A stretch of DNA of 7,681 nucleotides from positions 921 through 8,601 of the forward strand of contig CAJTZO010000064.1 of the NCBI GenBank assembly GCA_910583755.1, read 5' to 3'. How positions within the stretch are numbered: the first letter of the stretch is position 1; each line of letters starts with the position of its first letter. Below are positions 4,166 to 7,681 of this stretch, piece by piece. The stretch comes from an uncultured Clostridia bacterium (lineage in GTDB: Bacteria; Bacillota; Clostridia; Lachnospirales; Anaerotignaceae). The translations under genes and the position numbers were made by a program. The notes beneath the pieces were generated by a model that was not told the origin of the DNA, made no database searches, and was given only the letters and a program-made list of their open reading frames with translations.

Positions 4166-4339
4166 CACAAAAAATGAGGGGTTGCAGTCTGGTTTCTCGA
4201 TAGATAAAACTTTTTTCCAGCTCCCTACCCCTGCCATATGTTCCGCCCTTTGTAGTTTTCTGTAGTAAGAGAATTGTTCAGAAAAAAAAGAACATCACAT
4301 GACGCCTCTTAATTCTTTTTGGTCTTCTCGTTCTCTTTG

Positions 4340-4386
4340 ATCTGCTTGCTCTTCTTCACGGATTGTTTTTAGAAGAACAAGCAGAT
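4340..4386. repeat. Long hairpin, 9 + 6 bp stem
   Basis: ATCTGCTTG (4340-4348) pairs with CAAGCAGAT (4378-4386), and after one mismatch TCTTCT (4350-4355) pairs with AGAAGA (4371-4376), leaving a 15-nt loop. It has no adjacent gene end. With the next hairpin it makes a pair of large stem-loops between the RHH gene and the defence operon. Confidence 0.45.
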
Positions 4387-4400
4387 TAGATTAAAATAAA

Positions 4401-4467
4401 AAGAGCGGTAGCAGAATGATAGATGAGAATTATTTCTTGCTTCTCTATCTTTCTACTATTCGCTCTT
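4401..4467. terminator. Large imperfect hairpin, likely bidirectional terminator
   Basis: The segment AAGAGCG...GATAGATGAGAA (from 4401) folds on TTCTCTATC...CGCTCTT (ending 4467), about 27 bp with a few mismatches and an 11-nt loop. CTTTTTTCC follows on the plus side, and the complement of AAAATAAAAA follows on the minus side. It is the first strong terminator downstream of the minus-strand defence operon, about 210 nt beyond its last stop. The 5' arm contains the recurring GGTAGCAG word. Confidence 0.5.
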
Positions 4468-4677
4468 CTTTTTTCCTTCTTTTCGTTCTTAACTGGTAGC
4501 ACAATAAAGAAATACTTTTTATTTTTAACCTGATAATGTTAGGATTTACTCCATTTTTAAAAATTTAAAACTTAAACAACTTAATTTAATTATAACTTTT
4601 TTTATGTATTTACTCCCCTCTTCCTGTTTTATCTGTTGATATAATCATAAAACCATTACTATATCAAATCAAGCCCA

Positions 4678-6543
4678 TTAATCAACCTCTCTCATTTTTC
4701 CTTCTAACCATTCTTCAAAATTTCCTTTTGGATTCCAGTCTGTATAGGTCAATTTCATATTTTCATAAACAATTTGCGTATATGGATAGTTGAAATCAAA
4801 CTTTAAAATTAGAATTTTATATGATTTAAAGAAATAATCTAATGCTATTTTATATTCTCCCTGCCTTTCATACACTCCCGCCAGATTATTATAGCTTGTT
4901 GCGGTATCAGGGTGATTTTCTCCCAACACTTCTTCCCTTATCCTCAAACTTTTTTCATAGAGTACTTTCGCTTTTTCGTATTCTCCCTGCCTTTCATACA
5001 CTCCCGCCAGATTATTATAGCTATTTGCGGTATCAGGGTGATTTTCTCCCAACACTTCTTCCCTTATCCTCAAACTTTTTTCATAAAGTACTTTCGCTTT
5101 TTCGTATTCTCCCTGCCTTTTATACGCTACCGCCAGATTATTATAGCTACTTGCAGTATCAGGGCGATTTTCTCCAAACAATTTTTCACTTATCCCCAAA
5201 ACTTCCTTATACCATTTCTCTGCTTTTTTGTATTCCCCTATGTAGTATAATACATATCCCAGTGTAGCTAAAAAGTTTTTCTGTTCTAGTTCTTTTTCCA
5301 TCCCTACCTTTTTGGCAATACTTTCTCCAAAAGGAATGTATTTTTGACATTCTAACGCTACTCCATTTTCAGGAATTTCTAAACTTTTCTTACATCCTTC
5401 GATTAAGCCTTTATGCTTTTCTAATCGCGGTTTACATTTTTCATAAATAAATTGAGAAAACACCGGATGCAACAGATAACTTTCTTGCTCTTCCTGTAAC
5501 CAGCCTTTTCGGTATAATCTTTTGAAAATATCTTCCTGTTCTTTTTCTCCTATATCAGGAAGTAACCATTCTTTACATACTTCACTTGATAATGGTAAGT
5601 AAGGAAATACACTAAATGCTTCTAAAACATTTTTCTCTTCCTCTGTCAATTCAGATAAGTTATATAAGATTTCATACGATTTTTGAATATTTATTAATTC
5701 CTCTTCCTCATTTTCATATTCTAGTTGAAACCCTTTTTCCTCTAATTCTTCTTTCAGTCTTTTTACTGTCCAGTCTTTCGTTTGGGCTAAATGGGCTAAC
5801 AATTCTACTGTAAGGGTATGCCTTGCTGCTAAGTGTTCTATGATATATTCTAAATCTGAAACTTCTCCCTCTTTTACCTTTTGTCCTCTCTTTTCAAATC
5901 GAATGTTCTCATAAATCTCTTTACATTCTTCTGTGGTAAGAAATCCAATTCGATATGGTTCAAATTCTTTACTAAAAGACGTTCGTCTGGAAGTCAAAAG
6001 GATTGCTCCTGGAAGACTGTTTAAGTGTTTTAAACCGGGATCTTGACGGATTGACACATTCACATTATCCACAAAAAGTAGAAGTTTTCCATCTGAGGCT
6101 AAATATTCTAGTTCTCTCCATGCTGCTTCCAGATTTTGTTCTGCTTTTTCTTGCTCCTTATACTTTAAACACTCTACTAAACTACTCCCCATATCCCCAT
6201 TATATTCTATATATCCGATATGCTCAAAAGGTATCATTTCCTTGTTTTTATGCTTCAAGGAATATTCTTCAAAAAGTTTTCTACAGATATGCGTCTTTCC
6301 TATTCCTCCCATCCCACTTACTAGGATAGACTTTTGTCCTTGTTCTACTCTTTGTCGTAACTCTTTCAGTTCTTGTTCTCTCCCTACAAAATAAGATACA
6401 GGCTTAATATTAACCTTATGAGTAACCATAAACTCTCTTTCCTTATCTTGAAACATAAGTATATATTGATTTCCACCTATATAATCCCTCATAGTACAAT
6501 TACTAACCTGATTATGAATATCTTGACTTTTCTCCATAGTCAT
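4678..6543 (-). CDS. NB-ARC/TPR STAND ATPase (bacterial NLR-like sensor), 621 aa
   Basis: The domain order is clear. A short N-terminal segment carries RDYIGGNQ (19-26). The NTPase module has Walker A GMGGIGKT (77-84), Walker B LLLFVDN (154-160) and a sensor-like ILLTSRR (181-187). A winged-helix region follows (about 295-370) with LHP (358-360) in the place of the plant MHD motif. Then come at least three 42-residue tetratricopeptide repeats (about 438-564) of the HPDTA..YNNLA..Y..QGEY type, plus degenerate flanking ones. Proteins of this build are cytosolic STAND switches: the TPRs bind a trigger and the ATPase oligomerises and activates an effector. The ATG follows the TIR gene stop by 9 nt, so the two are co-transcribed and probably coupled; the second ATG (residue 3) is an alternative start. 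Defence against phage is the likely role, inferred from context. Confidence 0.88.
   Translation of the reverse strand: MTMEKSQDIHNQVSNCTMRDYIGGNQYILMFQDKEREFMVTHKVNIKPVSYFVGREQELKELRQRVEQGQKSILVSGMGGIGKTHICRKLFEEYSLKHKNKEMIPFEHIGYIEYNGDMGSSLVECLKYKEQEKAEQNLEAAWRELEYLASDGKLLLFVDNVNVSIRQDPGLKHLNSLPGAILLTSRRTSFSKEFEPYRIGFLTTEECKEIYENIRFEKRGQKVKEGEVSDLEYIIEHLAARHTLTVELLAHLAQTKDWTVKRLKEELEEKGFQLEYENEEEELINIQKSYEILYNLSELTEEEKNVLEAFSVFPYLPLSSEVCKEWLLPDIGEKEQEDIFKRLYRKGWLQEEQESYLLHPVFSQFIYEKCKPRLEKHKGLIEGCKKSLEIPENGVALECQKYIPFGESIAKKVGMEKELEQKNFLATLGYVLYYIGEYKKAEKWYKEVLGISEKLFGENRPDTASSYNNLAVAYKRQGEYEKAKVLYEKSLRIREEVLGENHPDTANSYNNLAGVYERQGEYEKAKVLYEKSLRIREEVLGENHPDTATSYNNLAGVYERQGEYKIALDYFFKSYKILILKFDFNYPYTQIVYENMKLTYTDWNPKGNFEEWLEGKMREVD
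4855..5232 (-). repeat. Three tandem 126-bp units encoding TPRs
   Basis: Units at 4855-4980, 4981-5106 and 5107-5232 each encode one 42-residue TPR. The first two differ at only three bases by direct comparison; the third is clearly more diverged, and a degenerate fourth follows. One of the three changes is synonymous; the other two change a single residue just before SYNNL (Thr549 versus Asn507; Ser465 in the third unit). Near-identity implies recent duplication or gene conversion, and such arrays can change copy number. Confidence 0.85.
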
Positions 6544-6552
6544 TCTCTTTTC

Positions 6553-7215
6553 TTATTGGTTATTTTGGATTACCTTTTCTATTTGAATTTCTACTTCTTG
6601 AATATTCGGGTTATTTTTATCTACAACTATCTTTAAAAATTCCCCCATAGAAGCTGCTATACTTTTATATTTCTTTAAATCTTCTGATAATTCACTAGCA
6701 TTTGCTGGGTCTAGCTCCTTAATCATTTCCTCCAAATTTTTATATTCCTTTTCCCAATACTTGATATAGTTTGCTCTCTCTATCGAATTATAAATCCCTC
6801 GTTCCACTACCGCGGGAAAGATTTTATCCTGATATTCTTTCTCTTTCATCATTTCCATTACTTCAAACATACAATTCTTTGATTTCAAGTAACTATCACT
6901 CACAATGAAAATCGCATAATCTTGTTGGCGGATACTCTTCATAAACTCCGAAATACTTTTCCATGCCCCTATATCTCGTATATCTCGTTTGACTGTTATA
7001 TTGGGTAAGCTTGATAGGTGACTATCTATTTTATTTGCTATTTCTCCATCATGCCAGTTATAAGAAAGAAATATTGTTCTATCTTTGGCAGTACCCTTTT
7101 CTTCTAATTTTTCTTTTCCCTCTGAATGAGAAGCATGAATTACTATCTGATTTCCCCCTATATAGTCCCGACCTATATTCACGTTATGTAAATCATTTTT
7201 TACTTCTTCTACCAT
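6553..7215 (-). CDS. TIR-domain protein, probable NADase effector, 220 aa
   Basis: Residues about 46-140 form a TIR domain: first strand RTIFLSYNWHD, a central VKRDI-RDIGAW segment in the BB-loop position, strand YAIFIVSD, then SYLKSKNCMFE, where Glu118 occupies the place of the catalytic glutamate of NAD-cleaving TIRs. A helical, charged C-terminal region of about 75 residues follows. The N-terminus carries NIGRDYIGGNQIVIHA; its RDYIGGNQ (16-23) is repeated in the next gene's product. I chose the ATG at 7215 because AAAGGG (7224-7229) lies 8 nt upstream. The GTG at 7224, giving 223 aa, would overlap that ribosome site. It is the first gene of the operon, so effector precedes sensor. NAD depletion on activation is known for related TIR proteins and inferred here. 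Confidence 0.85.
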   Translation of the reverse strand: MVEEVKNDLHNVNIGRDYIGGNQIVIHASHSEGKEKLEEKGTAKDRTIFLSYNWHDGEIANKIDSHLSSLPNITVKRDIRDIGAWKSISEFMKSIRQQDYAIFIVSDSYLKSKNCMFEVMEMMKEKEYQDKIFPAVVERGIYNSIERANYIKYWEKEYKNLEEMIKELDPANASELSEDLKKYKSIAASMGEFLKIVVDKNNPNIQEVEIQIEKVIQNNQ

Positions 7216-7248
7216 TGTCTTCACCCTTTCTTTTGTCTTTATATTTTT

Positions 7249-7310
7249 ATTCTACATAATAACTTATCTTTTATCAATATATTAAAAATATTTTTTTATG
7301 TAGATTGATA
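7249..7310 (-). promoter_or_regulatory. Promoter of the TIR/NB-ARC operon with overlapping inverted repeats
   Basis: On the minus strand, TTGATA (7272-7277) and TAGAAT (7249-7254) are 17 bp apart, placing the start near 7242 and giving a leader under 30 nt. Two interleaved inverted repeats cover it: TCTACATAA (7251-7259) with TTATGTAGA (7296-7304), spanning the -10, and TATCAAT (7272-7278) with ATTGATA (7304-7310), spanning the -35. Both have one arm inside a promoter box, so a regulator could act here, though no regulator gene is adjacent. Confidence 0.65.
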
Positions 7311-7451
7311 GAAGGGTAACAACATTCTAAAAAATAAGTCTTATCGTAAATCAAAAAGGAAAAAGGGACTTTTTATAAGTGGTTAGCTGTTTCCTCCTCA
7401 TTTTTTTGAATGATTGGTGCGTTTATGAATACTTCCTATAGGTTTCCTTTT
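7311..7451. other. Gap between rep-like gene and defence operon
   Basis: There is no gene here. The minus strand shows AGGAGG within ATGAGGAGGAAACAG (about 7388-7402), but only a 16-codon frame follows. Weak dyads (AAAAAG/CTTTTT near 7366-7375; CCTTT/AAAGG near 7447-7458, overlapping the rep-like stop) could serve as poor terminators for the rep-like gene. Confidence 0.35.
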
Positions 7452-7681
7452 CTAAAGGTTTCTTTCAAAGTTCAATAGTTGTCTTTCCAGTTCCTCATAA
7501 TTATATTTTCTTCCTTCTATCTTATTAAATTGCCCTTGTTTTTGTTTTCTCACGGGTTCGGTATAGCCGTTTTCTATCGCTTTGATAAGCCATCCTACCA
7601 AATTTTCTATATTTTTCTGCTTTTTCGATAATTCATATTTTTCTTGAATAAGCTCTATATCATTATTAGCTGCTTGCAAAA
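7452..7681 (-). CDS. Probable plasmid replication initiator, C-terminal fragment
   Basis: The frame is open from the window edge to TAG at 7454-7452, giving the last 75 or so residues; the true start lies outside. The segment IENLVGWLIKAIENGYTEP followed by a basic linker and FNKIEGRKYNYEELERQLL is the kind of C-terminus found in replication initiator and replisome-organiser proteins of Firmicutes plasmids and phages: a conserved helix with N-x-VG-x-LI-x-AI, then a detached tail of the form FN....R.Y.Y..LE..LL. The TTG near the edge is not a credible start. The gene reads towards the defence operon on the same strand. A rep gene together with iterons elsewhere in the window supports a plasmid, although iterons at the far left need not belong to it. 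Confidence 0.6.
   Translation of the reverse strand, partial: LQAANNDIELIQEKYELSKKQKNIENLVGWLIKAIENGYTEPVRKQKQGQFNKIEGRKYNYEELERQLLNFERNL

Noticed and set aside
4842..5267. Two long plus-strand frames opposite the TPR repeats
   Set aside because: They are antisense shadows: the 126-bp period is a multiple of three, so open frames repeat automatically. There is no ribosome site, and the minus-strand protein is clearly real.
1..7681. The window as a complete circular plasmid joining 7681 to 1
   Set aside because: On joining, the rep-like minus-strand frame passes through the repeat units but meets an in-frame stop at 80-82, leaving no room for a full initiator, so a larger molecule is more likely.

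Overview
The window is AT-rich accessory DNA from a low-GC Gram-positive bacterium (Firmicutes). Clear AGGAG-type ribosome sites, TTGACA/TATAAT-like promoters (several with an extended -10 TG), U-tailed hairpin terminators and a holin-like toxin peptide support this. The protein style (TIR protein plus NB-ARC/TPR protein, and a ribbon-helix-helix coiled-coil protein) resembles Clostridia such as Lachnospiraceae, but that placement is inference. A plasmid or integrated plasmid-like element is likely: there are 21-bp iteron-like repeats at the left edge, a probable replication-initiator C-terminus at the right edge, and a self-contained segregation-like locus in the middle. No relaxase, transposase or integrase gene is present.

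Layout, left to right. 1-76: tandem 21-bp repeats. 77-250: inverted and direct repeats. 366-574: a non-coding element that recurs, diverged, at 1595-1800. 589-918: a complete type I toxin-antitoxin locus, with a 35-aa membrane peptide, an SD-sequestering hairpin, a bidirectional terminator and a convergent antisense RNA with its own promoter. 976-1570: a transcription unit with a highly structured leader, an intrinsic terminator and a 76-aa basic protein of unknown role. 1790-1951 (minus): a 53-aa zinc-ribbon protein. 1952-2534: no convincing gene, but SOS-box-like sites inside a 16-bp inverted repeat. 2535-3573: a promoter with overlapping GTAATAC operators, a 254-aa RHH plus coiled-coil protein, a terminator, and a second GTAATAC cluster. 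3574-4677: about 1.1 kb without a convincing gene, rich in hairpins, including an oriT-like palindrome followed by a C6 run. 4678-7277 (minus): a two-gene operon with a TIR-domain protein followed by an NB-ARC/TPR STAND ATPase. 7452-7681 (minus): the truncated 3' end of a probable rep gene.

The most striking system is the TIR/NB-ARC operon. Both proteins carry the same octapeptide RDYIGGNQ near the N-terminus, at almost the same residue position. The two DNA copies differ at four bases, all synonymous. This suggests a bacterial NLR-type defence pair in which the TPR-bearing ATPase senses a signal and recruits the TIR (probable NADase) effector through a shared short N-terminal motif, like the amyloid-type signalling motifs known in other NLR-effector pairs. 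The second notable system is the RHH/coiled-coil gene, which has matching GTAATAC clusters on both sides and no ATPase partner in the window. It could be a single-protein plasmid segregation module.
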